Assembly: GCA_963920635.1 (NCBI GenBank)
Contig: OY987300.1
Span: forward strand, 81,569,899 to 81,633,898
From: Pseudeuparius sepicola
Lineage: Eukaryota; Arthropoda; Insecta; Coleoptera; Anthribidae
DNA length: 64,000 nucleotides
Reading direction: 5' to 3'
Part shown: piece by piece, positions 10,866 to 20,852 of the stretch
Layout of the letters: each line of letters starts with the position of its first letter
How positions within the stretch are numbered: the stretch's first letter is position 1
Made by a program: the position numbers and the translations under genes
Notes under the pieces: model-generated
Databases searched by the model: none
The model's input: the letters and a program-made list of their open reading frames with translations, nothing else
What the model was told of the DNA's origin: nothing

Positions 10866-11804
10866 AGACCGTCAGACAGTGACAGATTTTCCTTACTGAT
10901 TTTGTCATTTATGCCTTGGAGAGGGTTGAAAGGTAAATCGACGCTGAGTCGGAAAATAGTAATTTTAAGTTTGGCCCCCGGGGAAAACATATATGGAAAA
11001 TTCGATTTTTCAAAACAGAAAAAAGGTACTAATTCTGACTTATGCCATGTTCACCGTGTGATTTCTTATACTATTCCGACCTCGAAAACCCAAAGGCATA
11101 AGTGTAGCGTGTGGAAAAAAAGGTTGAATTAAGGGCTTGGCAGATCACACAAAAAATGTCTTGGTTTACTGACTCCCCGTCAGTTATGCCGTTCGAAATG
11201 ATGAAAACTTATATCCTCACTAGCCCAAAAATTGATTGGCAGAAGTGACGCGTGGGGAAAAATGCACTTTTGGATCGGAAAATAACTCGAAAAAAAAGTT
11301 TTTTTCGTCACCTGATTTACACTTATGCCTCTGAAACTATAGAAAGTTTTATTGCAATTCATTTTTTCCCTGACAAAATCAGTTGACGAAAAAAATTTTC
11401 CGACTTATTTTCCGACCCAAAAGTGCATTTTTCCCCACACGTCACTTCTGCCAATCAATTTTTGGGCTGGCATCATTTCGAACGGCATAACTGACGGAGT
11501 CAGTAAACCAAGTCATTTTTTGTGTGATCTGCCCAACCCTTAATTCAACCCTTTTTCGACACGCTACACTTATGCCTTTGGGTTTTCGAGGTCGGAATAG
11601 TATAAGAAATCATACGGTGAACATGGCATAAGTGAGAATTAGTACCTTTTTTTCTGTTTTGAAAATCGAATTTTCCATATGTTTTCCCAGGGGGGCCAAA
11701 CTTAAAATTACTATTTTCCGACTCAGCGTCGATTTACCTTTCAACCCTCTCCCAGGCATAAATGAGAAAATCAGAAAGGAAAATCTGTCACTGTCTGACG
11801 GTCT
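10866..11804. mobile_element. 939-bp near-perfect palindromic element IR3
   Basis: Outer ends are AGACCGTCAGACAGTGACAG and its exact inverse. Arms at 10866-11317 and 11376-11804 (about 440 bp) differ at few positions and flank a 58-bp loop. The shared phrase GGCATAAGTG recurs within the arms. Open frames inside are mirror images of each other and not protein-like. The ends differ from the CAGGGTG type, so this is a separate family. It sits inside a copy of repeat R-A. Confidence 0.8.
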
Positions 11805-11822
11805 GATAATGTTATATGAATA

Positions 11823-11830
11823 ACGCGTAC
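11823..11830 (+). repeat. 8-bp target site duplication of hAT-A1, left
   Basis: ACGCGTAC lies directly before the element start and is repeated exactly at 12905-12912 after its end. An 8-bp duplication is the hallmark of hAT transposition. Confidence 0.9.
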
Positions 11831-12150
11831 CACGGGCGTAGCCAAGGGGGGGGGGGTTTCGGGGGTTCAAACCCCCCCCCCCCCCCCCCCGAAATAAGCA
11901 AAATATTACCTAATATTATACCGAAAAAATACGAGGAGTGAAGAGTTAAATTATTATTACGTTTGAATATATGTAGTAATAGTAGCGCCTAGCGCCATCT
12001 TTTGACGAGAGGCAGACGCAGTTGCAGCCGAACTATTTTGTATTGTAGGGACACTTTGCGTTGTTTCTCGATTATTCGCCACGCCCCTCGGTCGAAATGA
12101 GCGGAACTTTGTGGAAGTTCGTGGAAGTTTCTGGACGGCTACTGGGCTGC

Positions 12151-12158
12151 TATATAAA
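12151..12158 (+). promoter_or_regulatory. TATA-like box of hAT-A1
   Basis: TATATAAA sits about 125 bp before the first ATG of the element. The same box is kept in the other three copies at matching places, which makes it the likely promoter of the transposase gene. Confidence 0.5.
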
Positions 12159-12411
12159 GTGGTGAACGAATAGTGAAGAAAATTAAGTGTACCGTGTAAG
12201 TGAGTAATTATTTTAGTGCACTGTTATTCGATGACCTTGTTAAGGATAGATACGTGAATCATTATTACTGTCGAAAAATGGAGGGGAAAAAAAAGGAAGG
12301 GTGATAAACCTAAAGGTATGGACTACTGGAAAAAGTGGTGTAGTCAAGGTCAAGGGGTTTCTAATAAAGAAACTAATTTGGATTTAGCTATCAAAGCTTC
12401 AGCTACCTTGC

Positions 12412-12711
12412 ATGCTGATAAAAAGACTGCCTACCCCGAAATCTAGTTTGGAATGCCTAGATATGTGCGATAAAAACCTTTATCCTAATATTTACACATT
12501 ACTACAAATCTTCGCTACCATTCCTGTATCCACTGCTACCCCAGAAAGGTCTTTCTCGAGCCTAAGGAGACTGAAAAACTATTTACGAAACACTACAAGT
12601 GAAAACAGACTTAATGGTTTGGCTCTAATGAACATTCACTATGGAACAGAAATTCATGCAGATGAAGTAGTGGATATATTTAAAAGAAAAAGCCGAATAT
12701 TTCTTCTCTAA
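12412..12711 (+). pseudogene. hAT transposase C-terminal dimerisation region (copy A1)
   Basis: The frame encodes about 99 codons with YPNIYTLLQI, PVSTATPERSFSSLRRLK and NRLNGLALMNIHY. This is the C-terminal hAT dimerisation (hATC) block, whose STA..ERSFS.L..LK pattern mediates transposase oligomerisation in the nucleus. The catalytic core and zinc finger are missing. The ATG used is probably an internal codon, because a shorter upstream frame of the same gene (near 12278) is in another phase and is broken by an extra A. Catalytically dead remnant. Confidence 0.88.
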
Positions 12712-12953
12712 TGGTTTTAGATTTAGCGCAGAGGACCGAAGTTAATTTATCCATTTCATTTAAAGTTAAGAACTTTATAAATATGTCGTAGTTTTTCGGA
12801 TGAATATATAGATATTAAATTTCATGTAAGTATATTTTTGTTGTTTTATTTACTTCTCAAACTAAACCCCCCCCCCCCAAAACTAAATCCTGGCTACGCC
12901 CGTGACGCGTACAGTCATATTTCTAAACCTACATTTAGTACCTTTTACAGGGC

Positions 12954-13266
12954 TCTTAAGAGGGGGTTGCCGACAACGAAAGTGACATTAGATTTCGTAT
13001 TTTTTAAGTTGTATAGCATAAAATCTAATAACATTTTACCTGGCAAAAATTTAGTACAAACATCTCTGTCTTCATTTTAATCATAAGATCTTAAAAGCAT
13101 ATGCACTGGAATTATTATTTTTCCCAAGGTTTTCATAACCAATAAAACAAAACAGTGCTTGTAAGATCTTATGATTAAAATGAAGACAAAGACGTTTGTA
13201 TTAAATTTTTGCCAGGTAAAATGTTATTAGATTTTATGCTATACAACTGAAAAAACCCCCTCTTAA
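12954..13266. repeat. inverted repeat IR4
   Basis: Left arm 12954-13093 and right arm 13162-13266 share AATGTTATTAGATTTTATGC-type phrases in inverse orientation and end with CTTAAGAGGGGG and CCCCCTCTTAA. The loop holds CATATGCACTGG, which also occurs near 40.5 kb together with TAATCATAAGATCTTACAAG, so a second partial copy lies at about 40420-40535. No coding content. Confidence 0.65.
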
Positions 13267-13668
13267 ATCGAGTCTTCGTGTCTCCCGAGTTTTCTAGATT
13301 TTTCCCAGGTTCCTACGCGTCCCCAATATCACTCCCCACCCCTGGAAACAGGCGACATATATCTATATATACGCGGATCATCCCGCAACGATGTACGGCA
13401 GCCGGAACTGGCGTTCGGCAAGCCTGTCACGTACGGATCGCGGACAGCAATGCTGCTGAGGCGACCAGATTTCGCATTCCCTGATTATTTACGGCGATCG
13501 AGGCGAAAACTCGGATATACCCTGTTTGTTTTTGCCCGGAAAAAGCGCAGGACGCCATCTATTGCACGGCGATTTAATCGATACTTTTTTGCGATATGTT
13601 GCAAACGCTGTTGCCAGCTCCCTGGCAACGTTCGCACCAGCGACTCTTTAAAATAAGGGGACCCAGCA
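13267..13668. other. unassigned GC-richer sequence
   Basis: No domain is recognisable in the frames here, and composition alone explains their openness. The right end carries GACTCTTTAAAATAAGGGGA, which recurs inverted near 18.70 kb in slightly changed form, so at least the end belongs to a repeat. Confidence 0.4.
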
Positions 13669-13868
13669 TGTCACAGCACGGGCGTAGCCAGGATTTAGTT
13701 TTGGGGGGGGGGGTTTAGTTTGAGAAGTAAATAAAACAACAAAAATATACTTACATGAAATTTAATATCTATATATTCATCCAAAAAACTACGACATATT
13801 TATAAAGTTCTTAACTTTAAATGAAATGGATAAATTAATTTCGTTCCTCTGCGCTAAATCTAAAACCA

Positions 13869-14168
13869 TTAAAGAAGAAATCTTCGGCTTTTTCTTTTAA
13901 ATATATCCACTACTTCATCTGCATGAATTTCTGTTCCATAGTGAATGTTCATTAGAGCCAAACCATTAAGTCTGTTTTCACTTGTAGTGTTTCGTAAATA
14001 GTTTTTCAGTCTCCTTAGGCTCGAGAAAGGCCTTTCTGGGGTAGCAGTGGATACAGGAATGGTAGCCAAGATTTGTAGTAATGTGTAAATATTAGGATAA
14101 AGGTTTTTATCGCACATATCTAGGCATTCCAAACTACATTTCGGGGTAGGCAGTCTTCTTATCAGCAT
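13869..14168 (-). pseudogene. hAT transposase C-terminal dimerisation region (copy A2)
   Basis: 99 codons nearly identical to copy A1: the ERSFSSLRRLK box reads ERPFSSLRRLK here (Ser to Pro), while NRLNGLALMNIHY is kept. It follows the short N-terminal frame but in a different phase, so the two cannot make one protein without a frame change. Catalytic core missing. Confidence 0.88.
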
Positions 14169-14376
14169 GCAAGGTAGCTGAAGCTTTGATAGCTAAATCC
14201 AAATTTGTTTCTTTATTAGAAACCCCTTGACCTTGACTACACCACTTTTTCCAGTAGTCCATACCTTTAAGTTTATCACCCTTCCTTTTTTTCCCCTCCA
14301 TTTTTCGACAGTAATAATGATTCACGTATCTATCCTTAACAAGGTCATCGAATAACAGCGCACTAAAATTACTCAC
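14134..14376 (-). pseudogene. hAT-A N-terminal frame (copy A2)
   Basis: This 80-codon frame contains MEGKKRKGDKLKGMDYWKKW and ends TAYPEM. It is shared with copy A4 (41477-41719) and, in part, A1, so it is conserved element sequence. The likely start is the internal ATG that gives MEGKKRKG, because a lysine-rich start is usual for hAT proteins and the leader before it holds the promoter. It then runs into the internal deletion point. Function beyond being the transposase N-terminus is not known. Confidence 0.5.
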
Positions 14377-14487
14377 TTACACGACACTTAATTCTCTTCA
14401 CTATTCGTTCACCACTTTTCACTTTTATTCGCTTCGAGTTCGCATGGAACAATACTGCCGTAAGCGCGGTCACGCGCCGCGGCGCCG

Positions 14488-14495
14488 CTTATATA
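14488..14495 (-). promoter_or_regulatory. TATA-like box of hAT-A2
   Basis: CTTATATA on the plus strand (TATATAAG on minus) sits upstream of the N-terminal frame, embedded in a GC-rich stretch, at the same place as in copies A3 and A4. Confidence 0.5.
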
Positions 14496-14812
14496 GCAGC
14501 CCAGTAGCCGTCCAGAAACTTCCACGAACTTCCACAAAGTTCCGCTCATTTCGACCGAGAGGCGTGGCGAATAATCGAGAAACAACGCAAAGTGTCCCTA
14601 CAATACAAAATAGTTCGGCTGCAACTGCGTCTGCCTCTCGTCAAAAGATGGCGCTAGGCGCTACTATTACTACATAATATATTCAAACGTAATAATAATT
14701 GAACTCTTCACTCCTCGTATTTTTTCGGTATAATATTAGGTAATATTTTGCTTATTTCGGGGGGGGTTTGAACCCCCGAAACCCCCCCCTTGGCTACGCC
14801 CGTGTGTCACAG

Positions 14813-15552
14813 TCTATCACGTAGGAAAAGTGAAGCCTTGAGGGGAAGTTTGTTTTCTGTCGACTCCAAGGGGAAGTTTATGTTATATGTACGGAGCTCT
14901 ATAAGAAGGAGATAAATCGCAATGTCAACCTAATGGGCCTGAAATCGGAAGTGTAATTGAGCTTTTTGAAAACACCGCTAGAGGCGCACGTGTTCTAACC
15001 GAGTCTAAAAATGTACGGAATAGCGCTTTAAAACAAAAATGATTTTCAATGAATTATTAATTAACTCAATGTTTGTATATGTGTATATTGTATCAAGTAT
15101 ATTTTGAAATATTCCTGACGGCTCTGAAATAAATAAAAATCGATTGGCTATATCAATGAATAAGGGGTTCTTTATTCATACGGCTATATGGCTATCCCAC
15201 AACGGAGCTGAATAAACTATCGCAAATATTAATTTGGTGAATTATTAAAAAATTAACTTACGTTGAGATTTCTGGGCATATGATCAACTTGGGAAATAAA
15301 GCCATTTTTTTGGACATAAACAATTATTATTATTAATTATTCGCTCTCTGTTTTCCTGGAGTATTTGGGAAATATAGCTTTTGTGAAGTATCGAATTAAA
15401 ATAGATCTTTGTTTATTTAATAATAAAAAACAAGGTGTGAAAATGTATTTTATTTGTGAAATTTTACAAATATTTGTAACTATAATAAATTAGCCTAGAT
15501 TAAATATTTTAAAGTAAGTTACAATTTTGACTGTTGTCTCAATTCTCTCGTT
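14813..15552. other. unassigned region
   Basis: A moderately GC-rich part (14813-15020) and an A+T-rich part (15020-15552) show no open frame of note, no inverted repeat and no recognised element. Confidence 0.4.
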
Positions 15553-15800
15553 TTTTCTTTTTTCTCTTTATCGATGATATTCTTCCTTTACTTAAAAAGC
15601 ATGCCAAAGATTGTACCCATGAACCTCTGAATGGTTGAAACATCATTACTAAGGCATGATCTCCCTTTTCATTTTTTGATGGAAAGGTGTATAATCACCC
15701 AAATCAGTAAAACCATTAATTTTTAATGTTTTACTATCAAATGCCAATGTTTCATTCAATTTCATCTCGCCTATAAGAAGTTTACCTACGATAAGGAAAA
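15553..15800 (-). pseudogene. P-element/THAP9-type transposase fragment
   Basis: The minus strand reads, with one frameshift near 15670, GEMKLNETLAFDSKTLK, NGFTDLGDYTPFHQ, then GDHALVMMFQPFRGSWVQSL and ACFLSKG. These phrases match the start of the catalytic domain of P-element-like transposases (THAP9 and relatives), which cut and rejoin DNA in the nucleus. Upstream and downstream domains are missing, and after SKG the frame becomes a lysine-rich run without similarity. Three THAP zinc-finger relics elsewhere in the window are probably related. Based on recognition by eye. Confidence 0.75.
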
Positions 15801-16493
15801 ATAATAATAAAGAAAAATAATCTGCTAGATGTATAAATACCCCTTTTTTCCTCTGATTTCATACCGGACGACTTTTTTCGAAGAAGTTCGAAAGTTGATA
15901 TAACACCCACTCATTCTTCTAATATATTTACTTAAAGTTACACAACAAGGAAGTGGTAGGAGTTTTTGTTTTCGCAAATGCTCGTATGTACAGTTCTTCT
16001 TTTAATTCTTATTTGAAGACACTCATAAATGGATGGCAGTGTATAACGCTGATTTTTGCTCTAAAGACCCAGAGGTCACCATGGCACTTTTTTGCATTGC
16101 TCTACCTAACTTATAAGTTTAGCAATCTGAAAGTGGAAATGAAAAATAAAATGGAAACCAAAATTTGATATTTTACCTTCTGTTTAAATCTCAATTTTTT
16201 TCGAGTAACACAACGAAGACGTAGGTTCTATCTGTATTTCCTTTCATATCACTCATTTTTTATAAATGTTAGCAAACGCGAAAAATCCACTGAATTAAAT
16301 AAAAAATAGCACAAATTTGTGGAACTTCACAAAAAACGTCAATCAAATAGCGCCGCGAACGACTGACGCGCCACCGACGTCGAAAACTTGAACTGCAATA
16401 AAAGTAAGGCTGGAAATTTTGAAAAAGTGCTGTATCGATATATCTCCTTCTTATAGCACTCGGTACTTGAATTGCATTGAATTGCATTGAATT

Positions 16494-17849
16494 GACAAGT
16501 AGATGGAAGGAATGTAGAGAGAGAAACTGGCAGCCAAACTTGAGTAAGTGAAATAGTAAATAAATCAGCTGATTCCGGCAAAAACCACATAGCACAAAAG
16601 AAGTGTTTGTCCTAACTTTCTATTTTTGTGTCCTGTGCTTCAAACGAGTTCCGTTGTCAAACGTCATTTTAATTTTCCTTCTGTCCCACGAATAGGAGTA
16701 ATTATTGTATTATTTATATTTGATTTGAGTTCGTGTCGTGGTGGCGGTTTCGTATAATACGGCGTTGAGTTTTCTTAGTTGGTGTTTGGTTTAATATTAT
16801 TTTTAGATCGGAGAGAAAATTTAGTTTAGCTATGTGGCTATATTCTCTCTGTTTAAGTTATAAATTATACAAAAAAGAGGGTCAACTCCTGTTGTTTATT
16901 TGGATGTACCAAATGGGGCGGAAAGAATAAGAATAGTGGGGTTTCTTTTCATTTGTAAGTTTTAAAAATCTTTGCTAATAACTTTGCAGTTTTCCAAGAG
17001 ATAAGGTGATATTAGGGACAAGTGGATCGCAGCAATAAATAGGAAAAATTTTGTACTGTCTACAAGTATTTACTTGCATTTGTAGTCGACAATTTATTGG
17101 CAGCAATTTCATAGAGAATTTTGGGCAGCGCAGACTTAAAAAGTATGTAATTACTACAGTTTTTTATTTTCCAAGTCATAATAGAAACTATCAAGGGAAA
17201 AACTGGCAAAATATTGTGCTAATGAACCTAACTCTTCGTAGTCAAAGATGGAATTAATCTTGAGGTTCTGGTCCCTTTAATAAGGTAATTATTTGTAATT
17301 CTTTTTGTTAGATGCCTAAACACTAAAAATTATATAAAAATATTTAAAAGCTGCCTGTCTTACATGATTTTCCTATTAAATTAAATTTTAAAATTAATAA
17401 ATCATTTAAGATAAGTAATTAAAGTTGAAAATGTATACCTTATCCTAGATATTTTGTCGCCTTTATTTTAAAATAAACTTTTATTTTGTAATTTGTATTT
17501 TATTTGTCTCAATTTACTTCCAGGTACATAAAATTGCCATGTAGGTAATTTTTTATCAATTCATTACTTTTTTTCTGTGCAATATTTACATAATAATTGT
17601 GGTTATATAGAAAAATTCTCATTCCTACAAACAAGCCCCGAATTTCGGAATATAGATCATACAAGAAAGATAATTACGGAACATGCCCATTAAATTCCGC
17701 CATTAATATGCAACATCCCTATATACCTCCTTTGCCTGAATCGGCTGACACGTTCATTAGGCGTCCTTGTCTTACTTATTGCCATTTGAAACCTATCTCT
17801 CTCTAGAGTTGGCTGCCCCAAACAACAATGAAAGTGGTACCTGTGCGAC
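16494..17849 (+). mobile_element. THAP-encoding repeat, copy 1
   Basis: About 1.36 kb is shared, in inverse orientation, with 53505-54882. Shared blocks include GACAAGTAGATGGAAGG and CAGCTGATTCCGGCAAAAAC at the left and TTGGCTGCCCCAAACAAC and GTACCTGTGCGAC at the right. The subterminal phrases GGCAGCCAA and TCAGCTGATTC appear at both ends in inverse orientation, like poor terminal inverted repeats. It holds a THAP domain relic (next entry). I infer a P-element-like non-autonomous transposon. No target duplication was found. Confidence 0.6.
16881..17262 (+). pseudogene. THAP zinc-finger relic, copy 1
   Basis: The first block reads VNSCCLFGCTKWGGKNKN, with the Cys pattern of a THAP finger start. 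A 35-bp GT-AG interval (16955-16989) is followed by FPRDK, then in another frame DIRDKWIAAINRKNF and CSRQFIGSNFIENFGQRRLK. THAP fingers use C-x(2-4)-C...C-x2-H to bind DNA; the final His is replaced (CSRQF where CSRHF is usual). The start codon position reads AGG where copy 2 has ATG. A frameshift after FPRDK occurs in both copies. It is not a functional gene. Confidence 0.7.
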
Positions 17850-19289
17850 CATGCCAGTGCCATAGATTCTAAAGGAGGCAAAATATTACCCATTCACAAT
17901 TTTTAACTTTTCTAACTTCGAGATACTCAGATGTGTCAATTAAAGGTAATGTGGCCGCCTGTAGTAGTTCCAATGTTCCAATAATTGCAACCAGATTTTT
18001 CCTGTATCACCTTTAGTAATCCTATACAATTCCCATTACGTGGGCATTACGTATAAGTAGGTAGTTCAAATCAAAAGTCGTATTTCGAAAATTTTAAATT
18101 ATTAAGCAGGTAACTTCAGTCAGGTCTTTTTTAAAGAGTTTTTATCTACGACTACAAGTTTAAGTTTGTGAGGTAGGTACCTTGGGAGAGAAATAAAATT
18201 ACAATAATTTTATAATGAACACCGAGAAAAACTATATCATTAGAACTACTAGACGTAATCTTATTAGTCCATCCCGAAATCTGTGAAAGTTCTTTGGGTA
18301 GATACATTCAACAAGGGAAGAAAGTACAAGTATACATATTACAAATGGATTGAGGAATCTGGTAGCAAGGTTCAATAGCGACAAATTCATAAATAAGCAA
18401 AATCGGCACTACTGACTTACCATACTTATTACTTAAATTCCTGGAAATAATTGCTGGAAATCGATTTCAAATATAAAATAAATTTCTTTCATTTGATAGT
18501 TGCCACATTCTGCACTTGTATACACAAAATTGTCAAGTCTAATTTTTAGAAATCATGGAAACCATTATTAATTTTTACTAACAATCAAAGTACCTGTTAT
18601 ATTCATAGATTCTCCAATAAAATGGCATACTTGGCATCACTGAGACCATTAGAATGAGGAAAGAATAGGCCTCACTTTGGAAACTATAATGCTGGGTCCC
18701 CTTACTTTAAAGAGTCCCTGGTTCACACAGTGGCAAGTGAGAAGATTTGTATTGACCTGTATAGTGTATAGTGTTTGAATGCCCACAAATAATTTACAGC
18801 TTGAAATATTTTGTAGTTTTCGTCTATCTCGTTCGAAATTTATGTCGGCTGATGTGGTTAAGTGCGACGCAATGGGAGAAAACGATCAATAAAGCAGGAT
18901 ACATTCTAGTTGCGAAACTATTTATTCTGTGATTCTAGGTATCTACGAAGTAAACAGCGACTGACAATTAACTGTCAAAATTGATACATTTTCAATCTAT
19001 CTTTGTCGTGATGTTGGCTAACCCTGTATTTTTTCTGTTTGTTATGTTAGCAGGCAAGGCACAATAACCGACAAAGCGGCCAGATAAATTAAAAGAAATC
19101 GGACAAAGAAGGATCTGCGGAATTTTTCGACAATAGGAAACATTTTATTGGACGTAGGACGAACGAATCTGTCTTCCGGGAACATAATTTAACCTTAAAC
19201 GACGTATGTGAGTAGCTAATCTATCGGTTAGTATGTTTTATTGTTTTTTAAATGATTTTCTCACATATTTTATTGATTTCTCTCCTCTG
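17850..19289. other. unassigned region
   Basis: No coding or RNA feature is supported. Around 18690-18740 the phrase CTGGGTCCCCTTACTTTAAA is the inverse of a sequence near 13.65 kb. The stretch 18830-19050 is of medium GC content with no recognised content. Confidence 0.35.
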
Positions 19290-20285
19290 AATACTCCTTG
19301 CGTTTATAAAACATTTTCTTGCGAATCCAATGGTCTATCCCTGCTTATTGTAGCTCTAATATTTTGGGAGATATAATGTATGTAGGTACAATAAAAAATG
19401 TGTAACTATGAAAAAAATTAATTTTTCTGAATTTTTTTTAAATCTTTACTAGATCTTGATATTTTTCGACAGATATATTTAGTGTTTTTTAGAGTGTATC
19501 ATTTTTTACTTGAGCCATAATATTTTGCGAGCTACATTACAATACGTGAGGCTATGATATTCGAAAAATTACATATACGTTTTAGACCGCTTTTTATATT
19601 ATTATATTATACTTTATACTCTCTCTCTACTGTCTTTCTCTAAATACTCCTTATGCTTATAGAAAATTTTCTTGCGAATGCAACGGCGCGAGCTACATTA
19701 AAAAAGGTGAAACTATAAAAAGTCAAAATTTCTATTTTTCGCAATTTTTGAAATTCTCGCATTTTTTCCATAAATCATACTGTTTTACTCGTACTTTGAA
19801 TATTCCTGGTGTTTAAAGAAAATTTTCATGTGAATTCAACAGTCTATACCTTTTTTGTTGCAACCCTAATATTTTTGGAGACACACTAAAAATTGAGAAC
19901 CTATGAAAAGTTCCAAATTCAATTCGATACTTACATTAAAAAAGGTGAAGCTATAAAAGTCTAAATCTTATTTTTTTGTAATTTTTTAAAATATACATTT
20001 TTTCAGAAATCTTACTGCTTTCCTTTGAATATTTCTCGTGTTTATCGAAAATTTTCATGTTAATTCAACGATCTATCCCTTTTTTTATTGTAGCTATAAT
20101 ATTTTTGGAGGCACACTAAAAATATTGAAGCTATGAAAATTTCCAATAATTCAATTGTTCGCAATTTTTGCAATTCTCGCTATTTTCTTATAAATGTAGC
20201 CAATTCAACGGTGCACCCTTTTTCATTTCAGCTTTAATATTTTACAAACTACACCAAAAAATGTAAATGTCCAGTATTTATTTTC
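19290..20285. repeat. diverged tandem repeats, roughly 150-220 bp per unit
   Basis: A series of phrases recurs in the same order about five or six times: AAAATTTTCATGTGAATTCA, then CTATACC/CTATCCC with TTTTTATTGTAGCTATAATA, then TTTTTGGAGACACACTAAAA, then CTATGAAAA. Units begin near 19300, 19500, 19640, 19810, 20040 and 20200 and differ by substitutions and deletions, so this is an old satellite-like array. Confidence 0.65.
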
Positions 20286-20608
20286 TAAAATTATTATTAT
20301 CTCACTGTTATTTTTGTATGCGATACATTTCATTTATAATGAAAACGGTACAATAGGTGTGTATACCACATTAGCGCCAAATTCGGCCGACCTCAATATG
20401 GTTAACCTTGCAACTAGAATTTGTAATTCGACCGTACCTGCATTATAGGTATATCGTGTGCAGTTTGTAGTAAATTATTTACATGGCACAATTTCTAGCG
20501 TAGTAGTTACTGTTACACAACACCATATACCTATGTGTTTTTAATTATGCTCCACAAAATAATGTAATGTTCTTACAAATCTTACAGCATTAAACTAATA
20601 GTTATTTA

Positions 20609-20729
20609 TGTACCAAGGCACTGAAGTTCAACTTTTTATGACTCCTCATGTGGAGTTTAGTTGCTGAGGCCTCTGGCCGAGGCAAATAAACCACATGAGT
20701 CATAAAAAGAACTTCAGTGCCGAGGTACA
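20609..20729. repeat. short palindromic element P1, copy 1
   Basis: GTACCAAGGCACTGAAGTTC and its inverse GAACTTCAGTGCCGAGGTAC bound a hairpin with further pairing of CTTTTTATGACTC with GAGTCATAAAAAG. A second copy with the same arms and the same right flank (TATTATATTTT, then GAAAT[C/T]GGAAAAAAAA) lies at 36466-36548. Probably a small MITE. Confidence 0.65.
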
Positions 20730-20787
20730 TATTATATTTTCTTGAAATCGGAAAAAAAAGTTTTATTAGGCAAGAAAATAATAATAA

Positions 20788-20852
20788 GGGATCACCCGTC
20801 CACGAACCGACTACGCGCGGCGTTGCTTGACTTTACCGATCGCTCTACCTAG
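20788..20852 (-). pseudogene. 5S rRNA-like fragment
   Basis: On the minus strand the text GATCGGTAAAGTCAAGCAACG, then CGCGCG, then TGGACGGGTGATC follows the order and spacing of the internal control region of 5S rRNA (AGTTAAGCAACG, GGGCGCGGTTA, TGGATGGGTGACC). About two thirds of positions agree in my by-eye comparison. The 5' third and the extreme 3' end of 5S are not recognisable. It could be a 5S pseudogene or the head of a 5S-derived (SINE3-type) element. Confidence 0.55.

Larger units (their letters stand above)
11831..12904 (+). mobile_element. hAT transposon hAT-A copy 1 (internally deleted, 1074 bp)
   Basis: Terminal inverted repeats are CACGGGCGTAGCCA at the left and its inverse GGCTACGCCCGTG at the right, each followed inward by long G or C runs. 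Flanking 8-bp direct repeats ACGCGTAC are perfect. It carries a TATA-like box (12151-12158), the start of a small frame near 12278 and the hAT C-terminal dimerisation region. Compared with the other three copies it lacks about 60 bp of GC-rich sequence just downstream of the TATA box. The central catalytic part of the transposase is absent, so the element is non-autonomous. Same family as 13677-14804, 26834-27892 and 41037-42174. Confidence 0.92.
13677..14804 (-). mobile_element. hAT transposon hAT-A copy 2 (internally deleted, 1128 bp)
   Basis: Same termini as copy 1 (CACGGGCGTAGCC and inverse), read on the minus strand. Flanking 8-bp direct repeats TGTCACAG at 13669-13676 and 14805-14812 are perfect. 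It retains the GC-rich leader, the TATA-like box (14488-14495), a short N-terminal frame and the hATC block. The central catalytic region is missing, as in the other copies, so all copies probably descend from one internally deleted parent. Confidence 0.93.
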
